Shown here one piece after another: positions 17,331-25,686 of a DNA stretch of 64,000 nucleotides. The notes under the pieces were generated by a model, which saw only the letters and a program-made list of their open reading frames with translations, was not told the DNA's origin and searched no databases. The DNA comes from Bin87 sp965203855 (lineage in GTDB: Bacteria; Chloroflexota; Dehalococcoidia; Lucifugimonadales; UBA3495): assembly GCA_965203855.1 (NCBI GenBank), contig CBDBDN010000005.1, forward strand, positions 620,001 through 684,000, given 5' to 3'. Position 1 is the first letter of the stretch. Each line of letters opens with the position of its first letter. Position numbers and translations under genes: made by a program.

Positions 17331-17825
17331 TTATTTCCCGATTGCTTTTACTGCATCTACGCCCAAATGCCGCTCAAAGTCGGCAAAAGCCTTGCCGATG
17401 GGATCGAAAGCCACATCAATAGTATGGATCTGGCAAAATGCGCCATTGCCCTCGCTGTTGCGAGCATAAAAGCGCCAAACTTGCCCGTCCGTAATCACGG
17501 CGAGGCGAGCTGCAGGGTGCGGGCAGTAATCGTTAGGGCTTGGCGCAACAGAACCTTTGAGCACGTGTTTGGCCTCGATCAACGCCAAAACGTCGCTATC
17601 ATACCCGTCCTTGAGCGTGAGATATGGCACCTGATAGCTGTACCCGGGGTAGGGCGTGCGAATCGCAATTTCGGGGAAAACCTGCGAAATGTCGAGTACA
17701 GGCCAGCCCAATGAATGCAGGGTGGGCAGCACCGCGCTATGCATTATCGCCTTTGCGTTATGGTAATAATGTTTCTCGTGAAGTGTCCGGTATTTGATCC
17801 TGTAGAATTCGGTAGGTATGTACAT
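17331..17825 (-). CDS. Stand-alone HsdR_N-like PD-(D/E)xK domain protein
   Basis: The 164-residue protein resembles the N-terminal nuclease domain of type I restriction subunit R. It has YDSDVLALIEAKHVL (acidic residue, then E-A-K, a PD-(D/E)xK core) and the closing AVITDGQVWRFY strand typical of HsdR_N. No helicase part follows. It converges on the methyltransferase gene with 11 bases between stops, so it belongs to the same island but has its own promoter. It may be a second nuclease of the system or a separate defence gene. Confidence 0.7.
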   Translation of the reverse strand: MYIPTEFYRIKYRTLHEKHYYHNAKAIMHSAVLPTLHSLGWPVLDISQVFPEIAIRTPYPGYSYQVPYLTLKDGYDSDVLALIEAKHVLKGSVAPSPNDYCPHPAARLAVITDGQVWRFYARNSEGNGAFCQIHTIDVAFDPIGKAFADFERHLGVDAVKAIGK

Positions 17826-17946
17826 TTGGCACCTCGATTGCCGCTGATTTCATTTCGTATTATACTCGACAGACTTGGATTGTCAATATATTCCAGCGGC
17901 TCAAAATCGCGTACCGCTGCACGGCTTTGGCGGCCGGCCGCTGCGA

Positions 17947-17975
17947 TTGACGCCTTGCCAGGCCGATAGTACAAT
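17947..17975 (+). promoter_or_regulatory. Promoter of the retropepsin-DUF2442 / DUF4160 operon
   Basis: TTGACG and TACAAT lie 17 bases apart, the -10 ending 30 bases before ATG 18006. GGAG is at 17994. Confidence 0.7.
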
Positions 17976-18005
17976 CACTCAACCGCACCGCGCGGAGCGT
18001 TGACC

Positions 18006-18665
18006 ATGCCAACTTTCAGCGTACCCATCAAAGTCGGCAACCCGGCCGGCGGCGCTTTGGCGCCGGCAACAGCCGTGGTGGATACCGGCGCCGACCATTC
18101 TATGTTGCCGGCGTCTCTCCTGGAACGGCTGGATATAGCCCCGCTGGAACGGATGCAGTTTATGCGGGATGATGGCAGCCGGGACGAATACGGCATCGGC
18201 ATCGCCAGCATTGCGATTGACGGGCGGGAACGCCCCTGCCCGGTAATATTCGGCCCCGATGACGCCTATATGCTGGGCGCGTCAACGCTGGAGATTTTCA
18301 ATTTGAGGGCCAATTGGACTAATGGCCGTCTGGAGCCGGAGGCATGGCTGTCGCTGGGGCGCGGCGGCGACAGCGCCGTTGCGAGTTGGGCCGGCGGAGC
18401 ATCGCCAGCGCCGCTGTCGGTAAGCGCAGGCGATGGATACAGCGTCCTGTTGAGCTATGACGACGGCGCATCCGGCGCGGTTGACTTGTCCTACCTGGCC
18501 GGCCAGGGCGTATTCACGGCTTGGAACGACCGGGCCTTTTTTGAGTCAGTGCGACTATCCGAAGGCGGCGGCATCACTTGGGGAAACGAGATTGACCTTT
18601 GCCCGGACGATCTCTATATGCGGCTTACGGGCCAGGTAGCCGACGCAACGGGTATGCAACGGTGA
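18006..18665 (+). CDS. Retropepsin-like aspartic protease domain fused to DUF2442
   Basis: Residues 1-~115 form a clan AA retropepsin-like domain with the active-site motif AVVDTGADHSMLPASLL and a later strand GIGIASIAIDG. After a Gly/Ala/Ser-rich linker, about residues 140-215 match DUF2442 (YSVLLSYDDGASGAVDLSYL...ITWGNEIDLCPDDLYMRL). DUF2442 is normally a short stand-alone protein encoded next to DUF4160, and that partner is indeed the next gene. Single-chain retropepsins act as dimers. I infer that this one may process or sense something linked to the pair. GGAG lies 8 bases before the ATG. Confidence 0.8.
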   Translation: MPTFSVPIKVGNPAGGALAPATAVVDTGADHSMLPASLLERLDIAPLERMQFMRDDGSRDEYGIGIASIAIDGRERPCPVIFGPDDAYMLGASTLEIFNLRANWTNGRLEPEAWLSLGRGGDSAVASWAGGASPAPLSVSAGDGYSVLLSYDDGASGAVDLSYLAGQGVFTAWNDRAFFESVRLSEGGGITWGNEIDLCPDDLYMRLTGQVADATGMQR

Positions 18666-18671
18666 TTGAAA

Positions 18672-18935
18672 ATGCCAGCAATCTGCCGTTTTGCACCCAA
18701 CAGAATCAGCATACATATTTACTACAATGACCATATGCCGCCGCATTTTCATGTGCACTACGCTAATGGCAACGCCGCGATCGATATTGAAACATTGCTG
18801 ATAATGCGCGGCGAATTGTCCGGCCGAGTACGCAAGCAGGTCGTTTCCTGGGCCCAATACCACCAATCCGAACTGCGGGAAGCTTGGAATCGGGCTCAGC
18901 AAGGCCGGCCTCCCGGCAGCATTGCTCCACCCTAG
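18672..18935 (+). CDS. DUF4160 family protein (putative toxin-antitoxin partner of DUF2442)
   Basis: The 87-residue protein MPAICRFAPNRISIHIYYND then MPPHFHVHYANGNAAIDIE is a clear DUF4160 member, with the conserved D-H-x-P-P-H-F-H core. The family is repeatedly found beside DUF2442 and is suspected to form a toxin-antitoxin-like pair, without firm biochemistry. The gene starts 6 bases after the previous stop, so the two are cotranslated. A TTG at 18666 would add two residues. Confidence 0.82.
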   Translation: MPAICRFAPNRISIHIYYNDHMPPHFHVHYANGNAAIDIETLLIMRGELSGRVRKQVVSWAQYHQSELREAWNRAQQGRPPGSIAPP

Positions 18936-18973
18936 CTTCCGCACAGGGTCATTAACGGAGGCCAAGCCTAAAT

Positions 18974-19450
18974 ATGACTACCGCACGCACCTATCCCCTG
19001 GATCACGAGCCGCCCGCGCAGGTAGTTCCCCAGAGCCTGAACGACTATTTGGAAGTGATGACCAAGGCCGTTTTTCAGAGCGGCTTGTCCTGGAAAGTCG
19101 TAGCCAACAAATGGCCCGGCTTTCAGGCCGGGTTTCACGGCTTTGACGCCGCCGCCGTCGCCGCAATGGACGATTCCGCCATTGATACGCTGGCCGCCGA
19201 CCCGGCTATCGTCCGCAACCGCCGCAAAATCGCCGCCACCGTCCGTAACGCCCAAAGACTGATCGAGCTGGAGGAGGAATACGGCGGGGACATACGCAAC
19301 TATCTGCGCGCCCACGCCGATTTCTACGCCCTGCTCAAAGATGTCCGCAAGCAGTTCAAGTATATGGGCGACACCGGAACCTACTACTGGCTCTATGTGC
19401 TGGGCGAAGCCGTCCCCGACTACGCCGAGTTCTGCAACCGTGGCCAATGA
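18974..19450 (+). CDS. DNA-3-methyladenine glycosylase I (Tag)-like protein
   Basis: The 158-residue helical protein is related to Tag in the HhH-GPD superfamily. The segment FQSGLSWKVVANKWPGFQAG corresponds to the conserved F-x-x-G-L-S-W of Tag, and NRRKIAATVRNA matches its N-R-x-K-I-x-A-x-x-x-N-A. The N-terminal W..YH..EWG motif and the zinc ligands of canonical Tag are not evident, so it may be a divergent glycosylase or a non-enzymatic relative. Tag removes 3-methyladenine from DNA. CGGAGG precedes the ATG. Confidence 0.75.
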   Translation: MTTARTYPLDHEPPAQVVPQSLNDYLEVMTKAVFQSGLSWKVVANKWPGFQAGFHGFDAAAVAAMDDSAIDTLAADPAIVRNRRKIAATVRNAQRLIELEEEYGGDIRNYLRAHADFYALLKDVRKQFKYMGDTGTYYWLYVLGEAVPDYAEFCNRGQ

Positions 19451-19592
19451 CAACCGATTTGTGGTAACATTCAGCGCAGCAAAATATCCGCCGCAATCCA
19501 TCTCCTACAAGAGAGTTAATATCAGGGTAAATCTATGACTAATCATGATACCAGCCGGCCGGCACTCAAAGAGTGGGCTGTCATTATCCATT

Positions 19593-21173
19593 ATGATTGA
19601 CCTGCTGATTACCAACGGAACCGTAGTTGACGGCTCCGGCAGCCCCGGTTTCCGCGCTGCCGTTGCCGTATCCGGCGATGTTATCGCCATTCATCGGGGC
19701 GATGACGCCGACCGGCGCGCCAACGCCGTCCGCATCATTGACGCCGCCGGACTGGTGGTCTGTCCCGGCTTTATTGACCTGCATTCCCACGCCGGATTGA
19801 CTATCCTGGGCGCGCCGCATCACGACCCCAAAGTGCGGCAGGGCGTAACTACCGAGCTGGTAGGCATTGACGGCATTTCCCACGCCCCATTCCGGTCGCA
19901 GGACGAGCTGCATCGCTATATCTGGCTGGACGCCGGGCTGAACGGCTACCCGCCAATGCCCGCCGACTGGCTCTCCGTAGCCGACCTGCTGGGCAAGTAT
20001 GACGATGCGGTGGCCGTCAACATCGCCTACATCCTGGGCAATTCGCCCGTCCGCATTTGGAGTATGGGCTGGCAGCAGCGTCCGGCCACGCCCGCCGCAA
20101 TCGCCGATATGCAGGCGGTAGTGCGCGAGGCGATGGAGGAAGGCGCCTGGGGCTTGTCCACCGGGCTGGACTATCCGCCCGGCGCCTACGCCGACACCGA
20201 CGAGCTGGTTGCCCTGTCGGAAACGGCGGCGTCTCTGGGCGGCATCTACCACACGCATACCCGCGCCAGCCTGCTCAGCCAGGGATATCTGGCGCCTTGG
20301 CAAGAGGCGGTGGAGATTGGACGGCGCAGCGGCATCCCGGTGCATCTTACGCATTACCGGCAGAGCGTTTCCGGCGTCGGCAGCCATATCGGGCATCTGG
20401 AGCTGGTAGAGGACGCCCGCGCGGCGGGCATTGACTGCACTTTTGACTGCTACACCTATCCTTATTCCGGCACGACGCCTACCATCGGGCTGCCGCACTG
20501 GGCGAAAGACGGCGGCCCGGAACGGCTGATTGCCGCCTTGCAGGATGCCGATGACCGCGCGCGGATGAAACGCGAAATGTCCCCATCACGGCTGGAAAAC
20601 AACTGGCTGACCAATTTCACACGCCCCGAAAACCGCATCTACGACGGCCGGCTGATTACCGACATTGCCGAAATGCGCGGGCAGGAGCCGGCCGACGCCC
20701 TCTTTGACCTGCTGCTCTCCGAGAACCTGGGCATCAGCACGGTGGGGTTAGGCACCAACGCGCAGACGCTGTATGCCTTTGTATCGCATCCCTACGGGAT
20801 GATCGCCTCCGATGCCATCCTGTTCGGAGAGTATCCCAACCCGCGCACTTACGGCTGTTTCCCCATCGTGCTGGCGGAATTCGTGCGCGCCGAGAAGCAT
20901 TTGCGCCTGCCGGAAGCCATTCGCAAGATGACCTCTTTTCCGGCGCAGCGGCTGGGCCTCCCCGACCGGGGCCTGCTGCGGGACGGGTTCAAGGCCGACA
21001 TCGTAGCGTTCAACCCTGACACTGTAAAAACCTATGCCACGCGCGAAAACCCCAAGCAGTACCCCATCGGCATTGAGTATGTAATCGTCAACGGCCAAGT
21101 AGTGATTGAGCAGGGCGAAAACACCGGCGCGCTGCCAGGCCGTGCGCTGCGGCGGGGGCGGGCGGCTGGATGA
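19593..21173 (+). CDS. N-acyl-D-amino-acid deacylase (D-aminoacylase family amidohydrolase)
   Basis: The 526-residue amidohydrolase starts MIDLLITNGTVVDGSG, has the metal motif PGFIDLHSH (HxH), GLSTGLDYPPG, a TIM-barrel His in IPVHLTHYR and the terminal sandwich GFKADIVAFNPDTV with YVIVNGQVV. This pattern fits D-aminoacylases and dihydroorotase-like relatives that free D-amino acids from N-acyl forms. A 16-codon upstream extension to 19545 is open, but homology begins at 19593. The usual YxxHxR lid motif appears as YHTHTR. Several amidohydrolases occur in the window, which suggests scavenging of organic nitrogen. Confidence 0.87.
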   Translation: MIDLLITNGTVVDGSGSPGFRAAVAVSGDVIAIHRGDDADRRANAVRIIDAAGLVVCPGFIDLHSHAGLTILGAPHHDPKVRQGVTTELVGIDGISHAPFRSQDELHRYIWLDAGLNGYPPMPADWLSVADLLGKYDDAVAVNIAYILGNSPVRIWSMGWQQRPATPAAIADMQAVVREAMEEGAWGLSTGLDYPPGAYADTDELVALSETAASLGGIYHTHTRASLLSQGYLAPWQEAVEIGRRSGIPVHLTHYRQSVSGVGSHIGHLELVEDARAAGIDCTFDCYTYPYSGTTPTIGLPHWAKDGGPERLIAALQDADDRARMKREMSPSRLENNWLTNFTRPENRIYDGRLITDIAEMRGQEPADALFDLLLSENLGISTVGLGTNAQTLYAFVSHPYGMIASDAILFGEYPNPRTYGCFPIVLAEFVRAEKHLRLPEAIRKMTSFPAQRLGLPDRGLLRDGFKADIVAFNPDTVKTYATRENPKQYPIGIEYVIVNGQVVIEQGENTGALPGRALRRGRAAG

Positions 21174-21182
21174 TTGACGAAA

Positions 21183-21214
21183 AACCGGAACGCTGCGTTG
21201 CGGCAGTTCCGGTT
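21183..21214 (+). terminator. Hairpin after the D-aminoacylase gene
   Basis: AACCGGAAC and GTTCCGGTT are separated by 14 bases, starting 9 bases after the stop codon. No clear T-run follows, so this is only a candidate terminator. Confidence 0.35.
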
Positions 21215-21286
21215 CCGGAGCGTCAGGTGTCATACCTACAAGGTATTCCGTCCAACGCTGGCCTCATCATAGCCCGTCCATAGGTT

Positions 21287-21328
21287 GCTGTCAATAGGGT
21301 TGACAGCGATAAATTTTTGGCGCAGTAT
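21287..21328 (+). promoter_or_regulatory. Inverted repeat over a -35 box upstream of the DUF3800 gene
   Basis: GCTGTCAA-TAGGG-TTGACAGC is a perfect 8-bp inverted repeat (21287-21307). Its right arm contains TTGACA at 21300-21305, followed 17 bases later by a weak -10 (CAGTAT). The layout suggests an operator for the DUF3800 gene. A second reading is a small terminator, because GATAAATTTTT follows the right arm. Confidence 0.5.
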
Positions 21329-21350
21329 CTGTCTAAAACGGAGGATCCAA

Positions 21351-22094
21351 ATGCTGGCATTCATTGACGAGAGCGGACATCCGCACCCCAAAGACCCCAG
21401 CAAACGGCCTGTTGTAGTGGCAGTATGCTTCGACGAGCGTGATGCTCGTATGACTAGCCGGCGAGTCTATGCTATAAAGCAAGCAACTTTGGGTGCGGAA
21501 CGCGCTCAAAGTGAACTCAAAGGCCGGACTTTGCTCAATCGGCCAACCCACCGGCGCAAACCCGAGGTGCGGGCTTTGGCTGACGAATTTTTCACCGCCT
21601 TTCGAACCTTGCCCGTAACGGTGTTCGCAACGGTCATGGAAGGCCCGTTTGATCACCGGCAGCAAGATGACGGTCGGCTGGAAAATCGTTTTCGGTTCCT
21701 GTTGCAGAGGATTGAACTTTTAGCGGCGGAAAGCAACGTTATGGCCAATGTAATGTTTGACGGGCATAGCGGGCAGCTCAGCGGATTGAGCGATCGATTC
21801 GCAGGCTATCTTTTCCGTTCTAACGAAGGCATCGCCAATGAGCATATTGCCGACACGCCATCATTTGTAGACTCAGCGTCAAGCGTGGGCATTCAGGTTG
21901 CCGATATGTGTGCTTATGTAGTGCGTGTTTATCAGCAAAACGAGTTACACAAGGTCTCTCCGAGCCAAGGAGACGAATATCTATTTGCAATCCGCCGTTG
22001 GTATAACGACGTTCAAGAAAAGTCTAGGGACTTGCTTGCCTCCAATGACGAGCCGCGGCGTGGATTTTATTTTATGACGCAAGGCGATTGCTGA
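21351..22094 (+). CDS. DUF3800 domain protein
   Basis: The 247-residue protein starts with the family hallmark MLAFIDESGHP and ends with SSVGIQVADMCAYVVRVY, where the conserved Asp of the predicted RNase H-like fold sits (IQxAD). DUF3800 proteins are widespread, often near mobile or defence genes, and their function is unknown; a nuclease or integrase-like activity has been suggested from the fold. GGAGG lies 6 bases before the ATG. Lower GC and different codon use than the flanking housekeeping genes hint at transfer. It is preceded by a possible operator. Confidence 0.8.
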   Translation: MLAFIDESGHPHPKDPSKRPVVVAVCFDERDARMTSRRVYAIKQATLGAERAQSELKGRTLLNRPTHRRKPEVRALADEFFTAFRTLPVTVFATVMEGPFDHRQQDDGRLENRFRFLLQRIELLAAESNVMANVMFDGHSGQLSGLSDRFAGYLFRSNEGIANEHIADTPSFVDSASSVGIQVADMCAYVVRVYQQNELHKVSPSQGDEYLFAIRRWYNDVQEKSRDLLASNDEPRRGFYFMTQGDC

Positions 22095-22114
22095 CCGCCT
22101 TATCAAGCAACTTT

Positions 22115-22642
22115 ATGCCACCATCCCTATCCCCCGATTACCGCTACTGCCCACGCTGCGCCGGCCCTTTGGCGTCGGTAATGCGCGGCGGGCAACCCCG
22201 TCCCGGCTGCGCCGTTTGCGGATTCGTCCATTTTCGCAACCCCGCCGTTGGGGTGGCCGTAGTAGTGCGGGATGACGCCGGGCGCATCCTGCTGGGGCGC
22301 CGTTCCGCCGGCGGCAATGTCGGCGCCTGGTGCATCCCCTGCGGTTATGTGGAGTGGGGCGAGGACATCCGCGCTGCCGCCCGTCGGGAGTTCCAGGAGG
22401 AAACCGGACTTGCCATAGAGATTGGCGAAATCTGCGCCGTCCATTCCAACTTTCACAACCCGGATGCGCTGACCGTAGGCATCTGGTTTTACGGCACGAT
22501 AATAGCCGGCGCGCCGCAAGCGTCCGACGACCTGGACCGCATCGGCTGGTTCCCGCCCGCTGCGCCGCCGCAGCCGCTGGCATTCCCTACCGATGCCCTG
22601 GTGTTGGCCGATTTGGCCGACTCCGATGTAACCGGCCAATAA
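22115..22642 (+). CDS. Nudix hydrolase with N-terminal zinc ribbon
   Basis: The 175-residue protein combines a zinc ribbon (YCPRCAGPL...PGCAVCG) with a Nudix box (GYVEWGEDIRAAARREF, then QEETGL). This ribbon-Nudix layout is common among ADP-ribose or nucleoside-diphosphate hydrolases, but substrate cannot be predicted. It overlaps nothing and is followed after 14 bases by an amidotransferase-like gene, probably the same transcript. In-frame codons upstream to 22088 overlap the DUF3800 stop region, and the ATG at 22115 matches the family start. Confidence 0.87.
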   Translation: MPPSLSPDYRYCPRCAGPLASVMRGGQPRPGCAVCGFVHFRNPAVGVAVVVRDDAGRILLGRRSAGGNVGAWCIPCGYVEWGEDIRAAARREFQEETGLAIEIGEICAVHSNFHNPDALTVGIWFYGTIIAGAPQASDDLDRIGWFPPAAPPQPLAFPTDALVLADLADSDVTGQ

Positions 22643-22656
22643 CGAGAGCAACCCTA

Positions 22657-23430
22657 ATGACACGCCGCGCTCTTATCATCCAGCATCATCCCTATGAAAC
22701 GCTGGGCGCCAATTTTACCGGCGTACTGCAAGATGCCGGCTTTGCTTTGGACAGCATCCCGGTGTACGCCGGCGCCCCGGATTTCAGCGCCTTTGACGCC
22801 CCCGACCTTGCGGATGTAAGCCTGATTATCGCCTTGGGCGGCCCGATGTCGGCCAACGACGCTTATCCGGCGCTGCGGCAGGAAACGGCCTATCTGCGGG
22901 ATGCGGCTACCGGGGAGTTGGGCCGCCGCCCGGCAACGCCCGTCATCGGCATCTGCCTCGGAGCGCAGCTGCTGTCTCGCGCGCTGGGTGGGGCCGTCGC
23001 GCCCACCGGCGGCTATCAGTTCGGCCTCCGCAAAATTGATATTACGGCCGCCGGCGCCGCCGACCCGGCGTTTGGCAAAATCACTATTCCGTTGGCGCCC
23101 ACGCTGCACGGCGAGCAGTTCACGGTGCCGCCCGACGCCATCCGGCTGGCCGACGGCACGGTGCTGCGGCGCGACGGCGGCTATGTCCGTATCCCGATGG
23201 CCTTTCGCTACGGCGCATCCTACGGGTTCCAGTTTGAGCCGCAACTAACGTCGGAGGAGCTGCAAATTTGGAATCGGGAGCTGGCCGGCGACTACGCGCT
23301 GATGGGCGACCGCTTTGACACGCAAGAGGAAGCCGCCCGCAATTTGCGTGAATTCGCCAAATTCGCGCCCCATCACCAGGCGCAGATGGCCGCAATGCTG
23401 CGGGCAATTCTGCAACTAAATCGGTTATAA
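22657..23430 (+). CDS. Class I glutamine amidotransferase-like protein, altered catalytic triad
   Basis: The 257-residue protein has the class I GATase fold: oxyanion strand IIALGGPMSAND, nucleophile elbow GICLGAQLL (Cys), and a long helical tail. Normally the catalytic His and Glu lie in QFHPE. Here the aligned site reads GFQFEPQLT, so His is Glu and Glu is Gln. If the alignment is right, it cannot hydrolyse glutamine in the standard way. Related proteins are GMP-synthase-like amidotransferases used in detoxification or peptide chemistry. It is coupled to the Nudix gene. Confidence 0.78.
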   Translation: MTRRALIIQHHPYETLGANFTGVLQDAGFALDSIPVYAGAPDFSAFDAPDLADVSLIIALGGPMSANDAYPALRQETAYLRDAATGELGRRPATPVIGICLGAQLLSRALGGAVAPTGGYQFGLRKIDITAAGAADPAFGKITIPLAPTLHGEQFTVPPDAIRLADGTVLRRDGGYVRIPMAFRYGASYGFQFEPQLTSEELQIWNRELAGDYALMGDRFDTQEEAARNLREFAKFAPHHQAQMAAMLRAILQLNRL

Positions 23431-23530
23431 TCCCGCGCATCCGGTATAGCAATGCCGAATGGAATTAGATACGGTCTATATTAACCTGCCATTTGCTGAC
23501 AGCAATGCCTTTCGGATTGACGGCGGGCGC

Positions 23531-24166
23531 CTAAACCCAGGAATTTGGACGCCTAAAACTGCCCCGTGCATCCGCCAGCGTGTCCGGGAATTGGCAATCT
23601 CGCAGCACTGTAGGGTTAATCATTCGCAGGGTATGGGTAGCGGCGGCGCGCAGCTCACGGCTTTGTCGCCGGGCCGGGTACGGATTTACTACTATCGCTT
23701 GCTTGCCCAGTTCGGCGGTTGCCATTGCGACGGGTGTAGTCAGGTCGGAGTCATTGGACAGGATAACGGCGGTGTCATACCGACCGGCAAAAGCGTCCAG
23801 CAGCAAATGTGCGGCGATGTTGACGTCGGTGCGCTTTTCCTCAAACACGCGAATGGTTACTACTTGCGGCGGAGTAGTTTCCGGGATAACCACGCCCCGC
23901 TTGGTACGGGATGCCATACGCCCCTCGTGGATAGTTAGCGATGGGATAGTATTCAGGGCGCGAAAGTACACCGATTGCCGCTGTGCAGCCCCAGGGCTGT
24001 CTTGGTTCTCCATTACCAGGGACGAAAAGTACTTGATGCCGAAGATATTGAGTTGAGGCAGCAGCGTTTTCAGCATCGCCGCCACATCCAACCATCTCAA
24101 AGCCGGGCGGTTCTTGAGCGACCCGTAATACAGGTTAAGGCCGTCGATGTAAGCAATCGTCGTCAT
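23531..24166 (-). CDS. NYN (PIN-like) domain ribonuclease, LabA/DUF88 family
   Basis: The 211-residue protein has the acidic centre of NYN domains: YIDGLNLYYG near the start, EKRTDVNIAAHLLLDAF in the middle and VILSNDSDL, which supply the metal-binding aspartates. NYN proteins are predicted or shown RNases related to PIN domains. The C-terminal ~30 residues are not conserved. It is transcribed opposite to its neighbours and likely stands alone. Role (RNA turnover or defence) is unknown. Confidence 0.85.
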   Translation of the reverse strand: MTTIAYIDGLNLYYGSLKNRPALRWLDVAAMLKTLLPQLNIFGIKYFSSLVMENQDSPGAAQRQSVYFRALNTIPSLTIHEGRMASRTKRGVVIPETTPPQVVTIRVFEEKRTDVNIAAHLLLDAFAGRYDTAVILSNDSDLTTPVAMATAELGKQAIVVNPYPARRQSRELRAAATHTLRMINPTVLRDCQFPDTLADARGSFRRPNSWV

Positions 24167-24547
24167 ACGGCATTAAATGCACAACCGCCCGTTAGGGGGC
24201 GGTTGGCGCCCATCCGACGAAGGAGGATGGGGGAGTACAGATACGATACCCGGCTCCGCCGCTGCTGTCAACCCCAGCCCCGCCATGCGCCCGGATTTTA
24301 GCAAAAGCCCGCTTTTCCGTCCGATTGAGCCGGATTCGGAAATCCCTAATGGCCGTTGCCGGAATCCGGTTCATTTATGCCTTTATGACCGATGCGGTTT
24401 GACACCGGGCAAGGCGGATAGTAACCTGCGGGGCGGCGCCGGCGGACATAACGCACGTTATCCGGGTCAAGCTCCGGGTTAGGCTCCGCCGCGCCGCATC
24501 GTGCCGATTACCGTTCAAGTCAACCCCGAATCGGAGGTACTGCAAAT
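24167..24547. other. Intergenic region between NYN and dienelactone hydrolase genes
   Basis: About 380 bases with no convincing gene. AACCGCCC-GTTAGG-GGGCGGTT (around 24183-24203) is a short hairpin beside the NYN start. The rest has mixed composition without recognisable repeats or a riboswitch core. CGGAGG near 24532 is the ribosome-binding site of the next gene. Confidence 0.5.
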
Positions 24548-25294
24548 ATGGCTTACGAAGGAATGATTGCCGAACAGGTCTGGGTGCAAGGCCACAACGG
24601 CGACGCCATCAACGCTTATCTGGCCCGCCCCCTCGGCGAAGGGCCGTTCCCCGCCGTGATGCTGTTTCATCATATGCCCGGCTGGGACGCCGCCACCAAA
24701 GAGATGGCCCGCAAGCTGGCGCACAACGGCTACATCGCCATTTCCCCCAACCTGCACTACCGCGAGGGCAGCGACGACCCGGTTGCCAACAGCAACAGCA
24801 TCCGCGAAAAGGGCGGTATGCCGGACGACCGCACTCTGGGCGACGCCGCCGGCGCCATTGGCTACCTGCGCCATTTGAGCGTCCACAACGGCAAAGTGGG
24901 CATCATCGGGTTCTGCTCCGGCGGTCGCCAGGTGTTCCTGGCCGCCTGCAAGCTCAGCGGCATCAATGCGGCCGTGGACTGCTGGGGCGGCGGCGTAACC
25001 CCGCGCGACAGCGAGCCGCCTACCGCCGCAATGCCTCACGCCCCCATTGAGTTCGTCAACGACCTTTCCTGCCCGCTAATGGGCCTGTTCGGAGAGGACG
25101 ACCCCCGGCCGACGGTTGACGAGGTAAAAGCGACCGATGCCGCCATCAAAGCGGCCGGCAAGTCGTGGGAGTACCACATCTACCCCAACGCCGGCCACGG
25201 CTTCTTTGCAGTGGATCGCCCCAGCTACGCCGTAGAGGCGGCGAACCAGGGCTGGGAGCGGGTGTTGGAGTTCTACGGGCGGCATTTGTCGTAG
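24548..25294 (+). CDS. Dienelactone hydrolase family protein
   Basis: The 248-residue alpha/beta hydrolase has the DLH triad: nucleophile Cys in IIGFCSGGRQ, Asp in LFGEDDPRP and His in NAGHGFF. Cys instead of Ser as nucleophile is characteristic. Classic members open dienelactones in chloroaromatic breakdown, and many relatives act on other lactones or esters. CGGAGG lies upstream of the ATG. It stands alone, converging on the DUF433/DUF5615 pair with a hairpin between. It likely adds to the hydrolase-rich catabolic content of the window. Confidence 0.9.
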   Translation: MAYEGMIAEQVWVQGHNGDAINAYLARPLGEGPFPAVMLFHHMPGWDAATKEMARKLAHNGYIAISPNLHYREGSDDPVANSNSIREKGGMPDDRTLGDAAGAIGYLRHLSVHNGKVGIIGFCSGGRQVFLAACKLSGINAAVDCWGGGVTPRDSEPPTAAMPHAPIEFVNDLSCPLMGLFGEDDPRPTVDEVKATDAAIKAAGKSWEYHIYPNAGHGFFAVDRPSYAVEAANQGWERVLEFYGRHLS

Positions 25295-25328
25295 CTGCGC
25301 CGTTGACGGCCGGCCGGAAATCCAAAAC

Positions 25329-25352
25329 GGGGCGGGTTTAATCACCCGCCCC
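25329..25352. terminator. Bidirectional terminator-like hairpin
   Basis: GGGGCGGGT-TTAATC-ACCCGCCCC has a perfect 9-bp stem and lies between the converging dienelactone hydrolase gene and the DUF5615 reading frame. T-tracts are minimal. Confidence 0.45.
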
Positions 25353-25686
25353 TACGCAACTGCAACCGCGCGATATTCTCCCGGCCCGATGGCATTGACT
25401 GCCCCAACGATGTCGTCAACTCGCCGACGCTGCAATCTCCGGTCGTTAAGTATCAGTGCTATCACCGCCATTCTGATGGCTGCCAAGTTTTGCTGATGAC
25501 GGATGTCGCACGACGGATGTTCTGGTCGGCGGTAATCAGCAAATGATAGCCGGTTTCTTGCGCCAGGCTAATCAGTTGATCATCCGGCCGGCGATCCCAT
25601 CCCATCTGCGCGGCGGTATGAACTGTATGCCCGGGTAAATGACTCCGCAAGGCGCGCGGGGCGGAATGGTCAAGCAGAATGAGCAT
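25352..25686 (-). pseudogene. DUF5615 (PIN-like toxin) gene disrupted by a 14-bp insertion
   Basis: The start MLILLDHSAPRALRSHLPGH to LLITADQNIRR is a typical DUF5615 PIN-like protein. A 14-base duplication-type insert at 25498-25520 (GACGGATGT repeated at 25498 and 25512) shifts the frame, which ends early at 25462. Without the insert the frame would read DQNIRHQQNLAAIRMAVIAL and run to the stop at 25352-25354 with normal DUF5615 sequence. The start overlaps the DUF433 gene by 17 bases. These pairs are VapBC-like toxin-antitoxin candidates, so this toxin appears inactivated. Confidence 0.75.
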
